Shown in pieces: positions 1 through 9,214 of a DNA stretch of 64,000 nucleotides. The first letter of the stretch is position 1. Each line of letters opens with the position of its first letter. A program made the position numbers and the translations under genes. The notes under the pieces were generated by a model, which made no database searches, was not told the DNA's origin, and saw only the letters and a list, made by a program, of their open reading frames with translations. Origin of the DNA: Cupriavidus sp. UYMMa02A (lineage in GTDB: Bacteria > Pseudomonadota > Gammaproteobacteria > Burkholderiales > Burkholderiaceae); the NCBI GenBank assembly GCA_001725945.1, contig LRMT01000091.1, positions 1-64,000 of the forward strand, written 5' to 3'.

Positions 1-145
1 CCGGCATCCCCACGAAGTCCCAGCTTCCACATTGCACCCATTGCCAAAACGGCAACCCCCCCTTGCCAAAGCCGCATGCCGTTGCCCGTCGCCCTCACTA
101 ACATCGGGCCAGCGCCATTCCCATTCCAATCCTCCGATCCGAGCC

Positions 146-1119
146 ATGACCACGAAGACCCTGCTGCGCGCGGCTGCCGCCGCCACCCTCGCCTTCTCCG
201 CGCTTGCCGCCCACGCCTCCGGCTGGCCGACCAAGCCGATTACGCTGGTGGTCGGCTACACCGCCGGCGGCAGCGTCGACCTAGTGGCACGCACGGTCGC
301 GCCCGAGTTGGGCAAGCGCCTGGGCCAGAGCGTGGTCATCGAGAACCTGGGCGGCGCGGGCGGCACAATCGGCGCCTCCAAGGTGGTCAAGGCCGAGGCA
401 GACGGCTACACGCTGCTGCTGGGATCGGGCAGTGAAGTCTCCATTGCGCGCCTGACCAACCCGGCGGTTCGCTACGACGGCGAGAAGGACCTGACGCCGA
501 TCACGTTCGTCGGCACGCAGCCGATGGTGCTGGTCGGCAAGACCGCGCTGCCGGCGAAGAACGCAGCCGAGCTGATCGAGCTGGCTAAGGCGCAGCCGGG
601 CAAGCTGTCGTATGCGTCGTCGGGCGTGGGCACGCCGCTGAACCTCGCGGGCGAGCTGATCAAGCAGCAGGGCCACGTCAACATCACGCACGTGCCGTAC
701 AAGGGCGCTTCGGCCATGGCCACCGATCTGCTCGGCGGTCAGATCGACCTGGCGGTGATGGTGCTGTCCTCGGCGCTGCCGCACATTCAGGCCGGGCGTG
801 TGAAGGCCTATGGCGTGACGGAAGCGAAGCGTTCCGGCGTGGCGCCAATGTGCCGGCGCTCGCGGAAACGCCCGCGCTCAAGGGCGTCGACATGGGCGTG
901 TGGTTCGGCCTGATGGGCCCGGCCAACACGCCGCGCCCGGTCATCGACCGCCTCAACACTGAAATGCAGGCCGTGCTCGCCATGCCCGAGGTGAAGAAGA
1001 AGCTGGCCGAGGCCGGCGTGGAAGTGGCTCCGGGCAACCCGGCGCAGTTCGGCGCGTTCATCAAGCGCGAGACCGGCCGCTACCGCACCATCGTTCAGAC
1101 CGCCGGCATCCGCGAGTAA
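146..1119 (+). CDS. Bug/TctC-family periplasmic solute-binding protein (frameshifted)
   Basis: Extracytoplasmic binding receptor of the tripartite tricarboxylate transporter family; members bind carboxylates or similar small acids in the periplasm, and the ligand cannot be read from sequence. An Ala-rich signal peptide ends near ALAAHASG, followed by the family signature WPTKPITLVVGYTAGGSVD and later HVPYKGASAMATDLLGGQ. The frame breaks near 847-849: restoring one A makes SGVAPNVPALAET, the normal family wording, and the reading then continues to IRE-stop. Repaired length is about 324 aa, as usual for Bug proteins. The ATG at 146 was chosen because the signal peptide begins there; an upstream in-frame ATG at 32 adds an unrelated segment. 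A hydrolase gene follows after 26 bp. No membrane components are nearby, which is typical of orphan Bug genes in Burkholderiales. Confidence 0.88.
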
Positions 1120-1145
1120 GCGGCCATCAGGCAGGACATTCCAGC

Positions 1146-2120
1146 ATGACAAACGCTCCCCTTACCTTCGACGCCTACCCTGTCGAAGTCGAATTCCCGG
1201 ATATCCGCCCGTATGCCGACGGCAACTGCGGCATCCCATACGTGTTCACGTTCGACAGCGGCGTGCCCGGCCCGCACGTGATGATCAACGCGCTCACGCA
1301 CGGTAACGAAGTGTGCGGCGCCATCACCGTGAAAGGCTTGCTCGATGCCGGCGTGAAGCCGCGCCGCGGGCGCCTGACGCTGGCGTTTGCCAACGTGGAC
1401 GCTTATGCGCGCTTCGACCCGGCCCGCCCGGATGCCTCGCGCTTTGTCGACCAGGACTTCAACCGCGTCTGGACGTCCGCGGTGCTCGACGATGCCGGCC
1501 GCGACTCGTCCGAACTGCGCCGCGCGCGTGCCATGCGCCCGGTGATCGATACCGTGGACCTGCTGCTCGACCTGCATTCGATGCATGAGCGGAGCCGCCC
1601 GCTGATCGTGTCCGGACCGCTGGACAAGGGCATCGCGCTGGCTCGCCAGCTTGGCGCGCCGGCCGATGTGATCGTCGATGAAGGCCATCCCGAAGGCCGC
1701 CGCATGCGCGACTACGCGGACTTCGGCGACCCTGCCAGCGCGCGCAACGCGCTGCTGATCGAATGCGGCCAGCACTGGGAAACGTCGGCCGTCACGGTCG
1801 CGCGCGACAGCGCGGCGCGCTTCCTGATCCATGCGGGCGTGCTCGGGTCGGAGGACGTGCCGGCCGGCTGGCTGCAGCCGTTGCCGGCCACGCAGCGCGT
1901 GGTACGGGTGACGGAACCCGTGGTGGCCAGCAGCATGGACTTCCGCTTCGCCGGCCCTTACACCGGGCTGGAGACCTTCGCGGAGGCGGGCACCGTGATC
2001 GGCTGGCGCGACGGCGAGCCGGTGGTGACGCCCTATCCGAACTGCGTGCTGGTGATGCCCTCGCTGCGGCAGCTGCGCCCCGGCGTGACCGTGGTGCGGC
2101 TGGGCCGGTTGGAGGGCTGA
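1146..2120 (+). CDS. M14-type succinylglutamate desuccinylase/aspartoacylase family protein
   Basis: Zinc-dependent amidohydrolase-type enzyme of the AstE/aspartoacylase group, 324 aa and intact. The zinc-binding HGNE motif sits at about residues 51-54, the conserved FANVDAYARFD and DQDFNRVW segments follow, and DLHSMHE near residue 141 supplies the third histidine. The C-terminal part carries the small beta domain ending VVRLGRLEG. Its true substrate is unknown; the family removes acyl groups from amino acids or acts on related amides. It follows the solute-binding protein gene closely on the same strand, so import and hydrolysis of one compound is a reasonable but unproven link. Confidence 0.85.
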   Translation: MTNAPLTFDAYPVEVEFPDIRPYADGNCGIPYVFTFDSGVPGPHVMINALTHGNEVCGAITVKGLLDAGVKPRRGRLTLAFANVDAYARFDPARPDASRFVDQDFNRVWTSAVLDDAGRDSSELRRARAMRPVIDTVDLLLDLHSMHERSRPLIVSGPLDKGIALARQLGAPADVIVDEGHPEGRRMRDYADFGDPASARNALLIECGQHWETSAVTVARDSAARFLIHAGVLGSEDVPAGWLQPLPATQRVVRVTEPVVASSMDFRFAGPYTGLETFAEAGTVIGWRDGEPVVTPYPNCVLVMPSLRQLRPGVTVVRLGRLEG

Positions 2121-2124
2121 GCGT

Positions 2125-2698
2125 TCAGGACGCTGCGGCGGGCGCGGCGGGTGCGGCCACGGGCGTACCTGCGGGCGGAGGCGGCGGTGGCAGCATGCCC
2201 GGAACAGCTGTTCCACCAGCTCGTCGAGCTTTGCCGCCGGCAGGACGAAGTTGCTCAGGTTGACGCCGCCCGCGCTGCGGTTGGCGTTGTACACCGCCTT
2301 GCCCACGCGCGCGCCGTTCTGGAACACGGTGATGTCCACACTGTTCAGGTAAGACATCCAGAACCACGCGCGCTTGGCCGAGTACGTGGCCACCAGCGGG
2401 CACGACTCCACGGGCGCGTACGGCGGCAGCAGCTTCACCTCGAAATTGCGCGCCTGCAGCGACGCGCGAAACGCGTCGAGATATTCATTGCCGGAAACCG
2501 GATTCGCCACTACGCACAGCAGCGCCCCGTTCGCGCCATAGTTGCCGCGCGGGCCCACGGCGGCGGTGCTGCCGGCGGGTACCTGGAAAGCCGCGAACGG
2601 GTCGGCCTGCGCGGGCCGGTCCACGGGCGTCACGGCTGGTAAGTGGAGCAGCCGGTAATCGTCAGGCCCAGCGCGGCGGCCAGCAGTGCTTTGTTCAT
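2125..2698 (-). CDS. Sbal_3080-family lipoprotein (two frameshifts)
   Basis: Small secreted lipoprotein of unknown function. The ATG at 2698 opens a signal peptide with lipobox LTITGC followed by STYQP, where the frame breaks near 2637. The second reading frame supplies LLCVVANPVSGNEYLDAFRA, VKLLPPYAPVESCPLV and WMSYLNSVDITVFQNG, the pattern of the Sbal_3080 family. A second break near 2205 restores an ending VEQLFPG followed by a Pro/Ala-rich tail to the stop at 2125-2127. Both breaks look like lost single bases. The gene ends 4 bp from the hydrolase gene, convergently. Confidence 0.7.
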
Positions 2699-3055
2699 GG
2701 AGTGTCCTGGATGGCATCGACGCTCCCTGCCGTTCACGGCAGGCGGAGCATCGGCAGCGTATCCATGCACTGTATGCGCTGGCGCGGCGCGCCAATGCGC
2801 GGAACAGAGACGCAAAACGGGCGCAAGTTGCCTGATGCCCGCGCCGCGTGGCGTTTCAGCGCCGGCGACGGGTTGCGCCAGCCGTCCCACCAGAATCAGC
2901 AACAGTGCCGCCAGGCACAGGCCGATCACGGCGATCTGCAACCGGCCCACGGGCTTGCCTTGCAGGAAGGTCTGGCTGATGAGCGTGGGCGAAACCAGCC
3001 CGACCGCAGTGGCGATCAGAATGAGGATGGCGAGGACGGAAAGGACGGTTTGCAT
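2699..3055 (-). CDS. Small inner-membrane protein, unknown
   Basis: The reading frame opens at the ATG at 3055 with two strong hydrophobic segments: VLSVLAILILIATAVGLV at residues 4-21 and LQIAVIGLCLAALLLILVG around residues 39-57. Beyond about residue 60 the composition becomes Arg/Ala/His-rich and uninformative. The frame runs without a stop into the lipoprotein start, so the true stop was probably lost to an indel and the protein may be only 60-80 aa. It sits 8 bp after the OB-fold gene and probably shares its transcript. No function is recognised. Confidence 0.45.
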
Positions 3056-3063
3056 GTCAGGCC

Positions 3064-3633
3064 TCAGTTGGCGCCGCCGCGCAGCAGGCAGTCGCTCAGC
3101 AGCGGCGTGCCGTCGGACAGCCCCGCGCCATTGCACTCCACGGCCACCTTCTGGCCGCGCCGGACCATGGTGGCGCGCGCTTCCACCTCGCACACGCGGC
3201 CGGCCGGGCCGCAAATCTGGCGGCGCAGCAGTTGGGCGCGTACGACCGTGTTCGGGTCGTTGGTGCGGATATCGACGAACACGTTGTCCGCCTCGCCGCG
3301 CCGCACGCCGCTGGCCACGCCTTCGACAATGATGTACTTGCCGCGGTAGCGCTCATCGGCCGCACCGGGGTTGTCGCGGTAGTCGTCCAGCAGGGCATCG
3401 GCCTGGTACTGCGGCAGCCGGTCGGCCGGTCGCTGCGGATCGATGCTTACCGGGTCGAGCGTGCCATTGCGCGGCACGCCGCGTACGTCGCTGGCAGCCG
3501 GTGCAGGCGCCAGTGCTGCATCGGCCGTCGCAGCCTCCTGGCTGCGGTCCTTGTCATTGCCGGCAAGCCAGAGCACGCCAAGGACGGCCACGGCGACGAT
3601 GGCGATGAGGATTTGCTGGGTACGGTTCAACAT
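3064..3633 (-). CDS. OB-fold (tRNA_anti-like) exported protein
   Basis: Intact 189-aa protein. An N-terminal hydrophobic anchor (ILIAIVAVAVLGVLWLAG) makes it membrane-tethered or exported. The C-terminal half matches the tRNA_anti-like OB-fold family: QADALLDDYRDNPGAADERYRGKYIIVEG followed by alternating strands and two cysteine pairs. Members occur as periplasmic or lipoprotein OB folds of unknown role. It is the first gene of a short - strand group with the small membrane protein and the lipoprotein. Confidence 0.65.
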   Translation of the reverse strand: MLNRTQQILIAIVAVAVLGVLWLAGNDKDRSQEAATADAALAPAPAASDVRGVPRNGTLDPVSIDPQRPADRLPQYQADALLDDYRDNPGAADERYRGKYIIVEGVASGVRRGEADNVFVDIRTNDPNTVVRAQLLRRQICGPAGRVCEVEARATMVRRGQKVAVECNGAGLSDGTPLLSDCLLRGGAN

Positions 3634-3684
3634 CTGGATTTCCTGCTTGAATGGGCCGTCCGGCGCTGTGCGCTGCGCCAGACG

Positions 3685-4928
3685 CTATCTCCTGCCCCGT
3701 TGGCAAAAGGTTTCGATGGCGGCCACGGCGTTATCCACGCCGCGTTCCGCGCGGATGGCAGCGCCGAGAGCCGCAGCTTTGTCGCGCACGTCGGACTGTT
3801 GCGTGAAGGCCAGCATCGCACCGAGCTTGTCGGCGTCGATGTCATGCCCGGCGACGTAATGCGGCGCGATGCCAAGTGCGGCCAAGCGGCCAGCCCAGAA
3901 GAACTGGTCGCCCGCGAACGGCAGCACGATCGACGGCACACCGGCCGCCGCGACGGCGTGCGTGGTGCCCGCGCCGCCATGGTGGATCGCCGCGCTCACG
4001 CGTGGCAGCAGCCAGTCGTGCGGTGTGGCGCCGATCACATGGAAGTTCGGCGGCAGCGCGGCGACGTCGATGCCGCTCCAGCCCGGATAGAACAGCGTAC
4101 GCCGCCCGTCCAGCGCCTGCACCAGAGCCCGCCCCATCTTCTCGCGGTCAAAGCCGGCCATGCTGCCGAAGCCCACATAGACCGGCGGCTCGCCCGCGGC
4201 CAGGAAGTCCTGCAGCGCGGCCGGCGGTTGCCAGCCGTCGTGCGCCGGCAGCGTCCATGCGCCGCAGACCAGCCAGTCGGCGTGCCAGTCGCGCGGGCGC
4301 GGCACCAGGCGCGGCGAAAAGCCGTAGAGCGACGGGAAGTCCTGCCACATGGCCTTGCGCGGCGCCAGGCCGAACTGCGTCTGCCGGCCGGCGTTGATCG
4401 CGGGCCGGAACATGCGCCACAGCACGTGGTTGATCAGCAGGTGGGTGGCCCGGTTGATCCAGCCCGGCAGGCGCCACGGCGGCAGGAACGCCGACGGGAA
4501 TTCGCGCGTCGGCGACAGCGGGAACATGGCAGCGGCGATGGCGGGTTTGCCAAGGGCCTCGCCCACGGCCATGCCCACATACGCGGCAAGGCCCGAGTAA
4601 ACAATGGCGTCACGCTCGCGCGCGGCGGCGGCCAGCTGTTCCATCCACTGAGCGGTGTTGTCCTCGGCAATGCGGGCGACGCGCGCGTCGCCTCGCTGAC
4701 ATTGCCGCCTTCGGTCATCAGCTTGTGCAGCGCGCCGCCGGGGGCCAGTGTGGACTGGATGTCACCGGCCAGCGCCTCGAACGCCAGGCCATGCTCCGCC
4801 GCGAGTGCCGCGGCCGACCGTTCACCGAGCATCAGCACATCATGGCCGGCCAGCCGCAGCGCCGCACCGAGTGCGACGATGGGGCGGCAATCGCCTTGAG
4901 TGCCAAAGGTGATGAGGGTCAGGCGCAT
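3685..4928 (-). CDS. MGT/UGT-type glycosyltransferase, GT1 family (frameshifted)
   Basis: GT-B fold glycosyltransferase of the sterol glucosyltransferase/rhamnosyltransferase type. The N-terminal segment starts at the ATG at 4928 with LTLITFGTQGDCRPIVALGAALRLAGHDV, the acceptor-domain signature. The frame breaks near 4680 and continues to the C-terminal donor-binding domain with VYVGFGSMAG and the diagnostic HHGGAGTTHAVAAAGVPSIVLPFAGDQFFW. Repaired length is about 415 aa, normal for the family. The donor is a nucleotide sugar; the acceptor (lipid, glycolipid or secondary metabolite) is unknown. It is divergent from the HAD gene at 5099. Confidence 0.85.
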
Positions 4929-5098
4929 TCGGTAAAGGTAGCGGGATTGGCGGCGTGCGGCTTGCGCGGATGGGGCAAGCGTGCCGGCCCGATAGTGTAC
5001 CTGCATGCCACGGGCCGGCCGGGACGCCGGATTTTCTGCCCCGCGGTTCCCGGGCCCATGCACAATGGGTGCTTCTGGTCATCCACCGGACCGACGCC

Positions 5099-5713
5099 AT
5101 GACAGCACCGATCACGCTCGTCCTGTTCGACATGGAAGGGGTACTGACCCACTATGACCGTGCGGTGCGCGCGGACCACCTGGCTGCGTCAATCGGCCGG
5201 TCGGCTGAACAGGTACGGCAGGCTATCTGGGGATCGGGGCTGGAAGCGCGCGCCGATGCGGGCGAGATCAGCGATGACGAATACTTGCAGGAACTCGGGC
5301 AACTGCTGGGCTGCCGCGTCAGCCGGGACGACTGGCTTGCTTCCCGCCGCGCATCCATTACGCCCAACCTCGAAACCCTGGCGCTGGCCGCCAGACTGGC
5401 CGGCCAATACCGGATCGCGATCCTGACCAACAACTGCAGATTGGTCACGGACCATATCGCTTACCTGAATCCGCCGGTCGCGCAGTTGTTCGGACCGGAC
5501 GTTTATCCGTCCGCAACGTTTGGAGCGACCAAGCCGGCAGCGCAGGCTTATCTGGGCTGCATTGGCCAGATTGGCTGCGGCGCGGCGCAGACCCTGTTCA
5601 TTGATGATACGGAGGCCAATGTGCAGGGGGCGGTTGATGCCGGGCTGCATGGGTACCGGTTTGTGAGTGCTGAAACCCTGGCGGAGGAGTTGGCATCGAG
5701 GTCGTTGATCTAG
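5099..5713 (+). CDS. HAD-superfamily hydrolase (subfamily IA-like)
   Basis: Intact 204-aa protein with the HAD motifs in order: motif I LFDMEGVLT (Asp nucleophile near residue 9, although the second acidic position is E rather than the usual D-x-D), motif II LTNN near residue 117, a lysine in GATKPAAQAY, and motif IV FIDDTEANV. It probably hydrolyses a small phosphorylated metabolite; the substrate is unknown. The ATG at 5099 places motif I at the usual distance from the N-terminus. Confidence 0.8.
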   Translation: MTAPITLVLFDMEGVLTHYDRAVRADHLAASIGRSAEQVRQAIWGSGLEARADAGEISDDEYLQELGQLLGCRVSRDDWLASRRASITPNLETLALAARLAGQYRIAILTNNCRLVTDHIAYLNPPVAQLFGPDVYPSATFGATKPAAQAYLGCIGQIGCGAAQTLFIDDTEANVQGAVDAGLHGYRFVSAETLAEELASRSLI

Positions 5714-5782
5714 CGCTTCGATTCCCAATGTGATGCGGCATTAGCATTGTGTGCTTTCATTGAAGGCAACTTGGAGACTGCA

Positions 5783-6040
5783 ATGGCGACTCTTACCGTA
5801 CGCAACCTGCCCGATGAAACCCACCGCGCCTTGCGAGTACAAGCGGCCGCGCACGGCCGCAGTACGGAGGCCGAGGTTTGCGACATTCTGACGCGCGCCG
5901 TGAACCCGCCTGAGCGGGTGAGGATGGGTGATGCGCTGGCACTGCTGGGTCGTCGGCTGGGGCTGACCCATGCTGACCTGGAGGCGCTCAAACAGACTCG
6001 TGACCGAACGCCTGCACAACCGCCGAAGCTCCACGAATGA
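5783..6040 (+). CDS. FitA/VapB-like ribbon-helix-helix antitoxin
   Basis: Arc/MetJ-type DNA-binding antitoxin, 85 aa. The N-terminus MATLTVRNLPDETHRALRVQAA and the segment HGRSTEAEVCDILTRAV are diagnostic of the FitA group, whose members bind their own promoter and neutralise a PIN-domain RNase. Its stop overlaps the start of a PIN-like remnant in the usual ATGA arrangement, but the toxin is almost completely missing. It may persist as a solitary transcription regulator. Confidence 0.8.
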   Translation: MATLTVRNLPDETHRALRVQAAAHGRSTEAEVCDILTRAVNPPERVRMGDALALLGRRLGLTHADLEALKQTRDRTPAQPPKLHE

Positions 6041-6090
6041 TCGCGCTAGGCACCAACGTGGTTTTGCGGGATCGCCGTTCTGGACGATGA
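6037..6090 (+). pseudogene. Remnant of PIN-domain toxin (first 17 codons)
   Basis: An ATG overlapping the antitoxin stop begins MIALGTNVVLRD, close to the VapC/FitB N-terminus (M-I-x-L-D-T-N-V-L) but with Gly at the position of the first catalytic Asp. A stop at 6088-6090 ends it after 17 residues. Only 3 bp separate it from the 3' end of mnmE, so no room exists for a toxin body. The locus appears to be the scar of a deleted toxin. Confidence 0.6.
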
Positions 6091-6093
6091 GAG

Positions 6094-7519
6094 CTACTTC
6101 CCAATACAAAACCGCGTAAAATCGTCCCCAACAGATCATCACTCGTGAACTCCCCGGTGATGCTGTTCAGATGCTCCTGCGCCAGCCGCAGTTCTTCGGC
6201 AAACAGGTCCAGCGCCTGCGCCTGCTGCTTGCTCTGCTCGTCCGCCACATCGAGGTGCGATTGCGCCTGCCGCAACGCCGTCAGGTGCCGTTCGCGCGCC
6301 AGGAAAGTGCCTTCGTTGCCGGATTGCCAGCCCACCAGCCGCAGCAGCTCCTTGCGCAGCAGTTCAATGCCCGCGCCGTTACGCGCGGAGATCCAGATCT
6401 CGGTGGGATTCGGCCCGTTGGCAGCCACCACGTGTGGGCGGTTGCCGTGGAACATCACGCCGCCGACCGTCGGGGCGACGTCGATCTTGTTGACCACGCG
6501 CACGATCGGCGCGCCCGGCGGCAACTGGCCGCTCAGGCGGTCGTCGATGGCATCGTCGATCTCCGACAGGCCGTGGCGCAGGTAATCGGTCGCATCGACC
6601 AGATGCAGCACGACGTCGCGCGCCGGATTGCCTCCCACGTGCGTTCGATGCCGATGCGCTCGACTTCGTCTGTGGTTTCTTCGCGCAGCCCTGCCGTATC
6701 GATGATATGCAGCGGGATGCCTTCGATCTGGATGGTTTCCTTGACGCGGTCGCGCGTGGTCCCGGCGATCGGCGTGACGATGGCGAGTTCCGCGCCGGCC
6801 AGTGCGTTCAGCAGCGATGACTTGCCCACATTGGGCTGGCCCGCCAGCACCACCGACAGCCCTTCGCGCAACAGCGCGCCCTGCCGGGCCTGCGCAAGCA
6901 CCTTGCCCAGGTCGCCGCGGATGGTGGCGAGCTGGCCGCGTGCGTCGGACGCTTCGAGGAAATCGATCTCTTCCTCGGGGAAATCCAGCGTTGCTTCCAC
7001 CAGCATGCGCAGGTGAATGACCTTCTCGACCAGTGTGTGAATCGCGCTGGAAAACTCGCCTTCCATCGACCGCGCGGCGGAGCGCGCCGCGGCTTCGGTG
7101 CTGGCCTCGATCAGGTCGGCGACGGCCTCGGCCTGCGCCAGGTCGAGCTTGTCGTTGAGGAAGGCGCGGCGCGTGAACTCGCCGGGCTCGGCGAGGCGCA
7201 GGCCGATGTCATGACCGGCCTGCAGGCAGCGCGTCAGCAGCATCTGCATGACCACTGGGCCGCCATGGCCCTGGAGTTCCAGCACTTCTTCGCCGGTGTA
7301 GGAGTTCGGGCCCGGGAAGTACAGCGCCAGGCCGTGGTCGATGACCTTGCCCTCACCGTTCAGGAACGGCAGGTAGGTGGCATGGCGCGGCTTGAGCGCC
7401 TGGCCGCAGATGGCGTGCATGACCGGGCGCACATCAGGGCCCGACACGCGCACCACACCGATGCCGCCGCGTCCGGGAGCGGTGGCGATGGCGGCAATAG
7501 GAGGCAGGGATGCAGTCAT
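6094..7519 (-). CDS. mnmE: tRNA-modifying GTPase MnmE (two frameshifts)
   Basis: GTPase that works with MnmG to place the 5-carboxymethylaminomethyl group on wobble U34 of certain tRNAs. Visible parts are the N-terminal formyl-THF-binding domain ([18 protein letters not shown]), the helical domain, and the G domain with [30 protein letters not shown] and VVNKIDV. The frame breaks near 6625 (EAIRRA then [10 protein letters not shown]). A second break near 6110 hides the C-terminus: restoring one T to the T-run gives R-F-C-I-G-K-stop at 6094-6096, with the essential Cys. Repaired length is 475 aa, as expected. The stop lies 3 bp from the toxin remnant. Confidence 0.95.
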
Positions 7520-7607
7520 GGCGCTATTGTCTCAGATCGATGGGATCGGGATCGGCGGCGTGCGCTACGCGGCGCACGGCACGGAAAAGCGGTGGAGCGG
7601 GCGCGTC

Positions 7608-8405
7608 TCAGCCTGCATCAGGCGCGGCGACTTGTTCCTGCTGCGGCACGCCGAGGCATTCGGACATCAGCCGGCGCGCAACGCTGTCATCGACCACGTT
7701 ACCCAGCTTGCCCTGCCGCCTGACCAGCTTGTGAAGGAGCCGTTTGGTCTTGTGCGCCGGCAGCACCGGCGCAAGCGCCTCGATGGCGTAGCGCAGGCGC
7801 TTGCCAGCAATGCGCTGGCGATGCAGTGCCCGCAGGCCATCATGGCGCGCGGCATCGCTGCGCCGGCGCAGCGTCTTGCGTGCCTTGCGCACGCGCTTGC
7901 GGGCGAATGGCGCGAGGCAACCGGTGCCATCGTCGGTATGCACCGGCAGGTGCGCCACGTCGCGGTGCAGCGCAGGCAGCGCGTCGCCCCGGTATTGGTC
8001 GAGCCGGGCCAGCATGGCCTCGCGCGCACGCCGGCGGCGCGTGCGTGCCGTGTCGATCAGGGCATGCAGGAGCGAATCCCCGGGCTGGCATTCGAGCGCG
8101 GGCTGCAGGGTCTCGGCCAGAAATACGTCCCAGTCGCGCACGTCGCCAGCGGTGTCGGCCAGCGCGCGCAAATCGTGAGTCCAGCGCTGCGCGATGCCCT
8201 GCGGCAAGAGCGGGCCGAATATCCACAGGACTGCGCGCAGGTGGCGCACCGCCACGCGCAATGCATGCACATCCTCCACTTCGTCGCGCTCGAACAGCGT
8301 GGCAACGGAGTGGTCGACGCGGCGCAGCCCGGACTCGCCTAGTGCGGCGAATGCCGCGGCGGGGCGTGTCTTGCCGCGCAGCCTGGGGCGGGAGTCAGCA
8401 TTCAT
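7608..8405 (-). CDS. CHAD domain protein
   Basis: Helical CHAD-domain protein of 265 aa. It has the conserved histidine/basic pattern VEDVHALRVAVRHLRAVLWIF near the N-terminus and KRLRYAIEAL with HKLVRRQGKLGNVVDD near the C-terminus. CHAD proteins bind polyphosphate and localise to polyphosphate granules in Cupriavidus-type bacteria, so a granule-associated role is likely; no enzymatic domain is present. The ATG at 8405 is chosen because upstream in-frame sequence looks non-coding. It is divergent from the thioesterase gene at 8575. Confidence 0.75.
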   Translation of the reverse strand: MNADSRPRLRGKTRPAAAFAALGESGLRRVDHSVATLFERDEVEDVHALRVAVRHLRAVLWIFGPLLPQGIAQRWTHDLRALADTAGDVRDWDVFLAETLQPALECQPGDSLLHALIDTARTRRRRAREAMLARLDQYRGDALPALHRDVAHLPVHTDDGTGCLAPFARKRVRKARKTLRRRSDAARHDGLRALHRQRIAGKRLRYAIEALAPVLPAHKTKRLLHKLVRRQGKLGNVVDDSVARRLMSECLGVPQQEQVAAPDAG

Positions 8406-8574
8406 GGAAGAAGGCCTCTTCGAGTTCGGCAGACGGGAGTGGCGCTGGTTCCAGTGTAGGTGATGAAGCACGCCGGCAAAGCTGCGATGCGCCGCAATCG
8501 CCCCATGGCGGATTGACAACATCGCCCCGTCGCGATGCAATGCGCGCACCGCCACCTACCGCGCGAGGGACATC

Positions 8575-9012
8575 ATGTCGACCGAACAGGAACGGCTTTT
8601 GTTGCGTGAGACCATCGAGGCCGGTTTTCGCCAGGCCGCATTTGTCAGCGACGTCGGCATCACGCTCGTGGATTGCGGGCCGGGGTGGTGCGAATCGGGG
8701 CTGACTGTCACGCCGCGTCACTTCCAGCACGGCGGCGTGGTGCATGCGGGTGTGCAGGCGACCATGGCCGACCACACCGCCGGTGCTGCGGCCTCGACCA
8801 TCCTGGAGGCGGGCCAGCATGTGGTGACCGCCGAGTTCAAGATCAACCTGCTGCGCGCCGTGCGCAGCGAACGCCTGCGCTGCCGCGCCGACGTGCTCAA
8901 GTCGGGCCGATCCATCATCGTGGTCGAGGCCGATATCTTTGCCGATGTGCACGGCGAACCCGTGCTGGTCAGCCGGCTCAATGCCACCATGAGCGTGCTC
9001 GACCTTGCCTGA
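8575..9012 (+). CDS. PaaI-family hotdog thioesterase
   Basis: Intact 145-aa single-hotdog acyl-CoA thioesterase-like protein. The helix segment HFQHGGVVHAGVQATMADHTAGAAA contains the HGG motif and the conserved Asp of PaaI/YdiI-type enzymes, followed by TAEFKINLLRAV and the beta-sheet end. It probably hydrolyses an acyl- or aryl-CoA in the cytosol; the acyl group cannot be predicted. Confidence 0.85.
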   Translation: MSTEQERLLLRETIEAGFRQAAFVSDVGITLVDCGPGWCESGLTVTPRHFQHGGVVHAGVQATMADHTAGAAASTILEAGQHVVTAEFKINLLRAVRSERLRCRADVLKSGRSIIVVEADIFADVHGEPVLVSRLNATMSVLDLA

Positions 9013-9056
9013 ACTGCAGCTGTCGAAGAGGAAGCCGGCCTGAGCCTCCCCGATGG

Positions 9057-9189
9057 TTTGCTCCCCTCTCCGCGCGCGGAGAGGGGCCGGGGGTGAGGGC
9101 AGGAGCTTCCACGAAGTCCGCGCCTTCACAATTGCCAGCGCCGGCCCTCTCCCCCAACCCCTCTCCCACTACGCGGGAGAGGGGAGCAA
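9057..9189. repeat. Pair of inverted REP-like palindromic elements
   Basis: Two related units of about 45 bp face each other between the thioesterase gene and tam. One begins near 9057 (TTTGCTCCCCTCTCC) and the other ends near 9189 with its reverse complement; each contains a CTCTCC...GGAGAG hairpin and a G-rich flank. The inverted doublet is the arrangement of REP/BIME elements mobilised by RAYT transposases. They may also end both converging transcripts. Confidence 0.6.
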
Positions 9190-9214
9190 ACAAGCGCTCG
9201 ATTCGAGACGAACC

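Noticed and set aside
1095-2795. 566-codon - strand frame through the hydrolase gene
   Set aside because: Only its first quarter (lipoprotein part) is real; the rest is antisense to the intact M14-type gene.
3232-4899. 555-codon + strand frame opposite the glycosyltransferase
   Set aside because: It is the shadow of the glycosyltransferase and OB-fold genes, with Arg/His-rich composition.
6094-6120. MnmE lacking the essential C-terminal Cys
   Set aside because: One missing T in a homopolymer hides R-F-C-I-G-K-stop in the neighbouring frame; the gene is normal.
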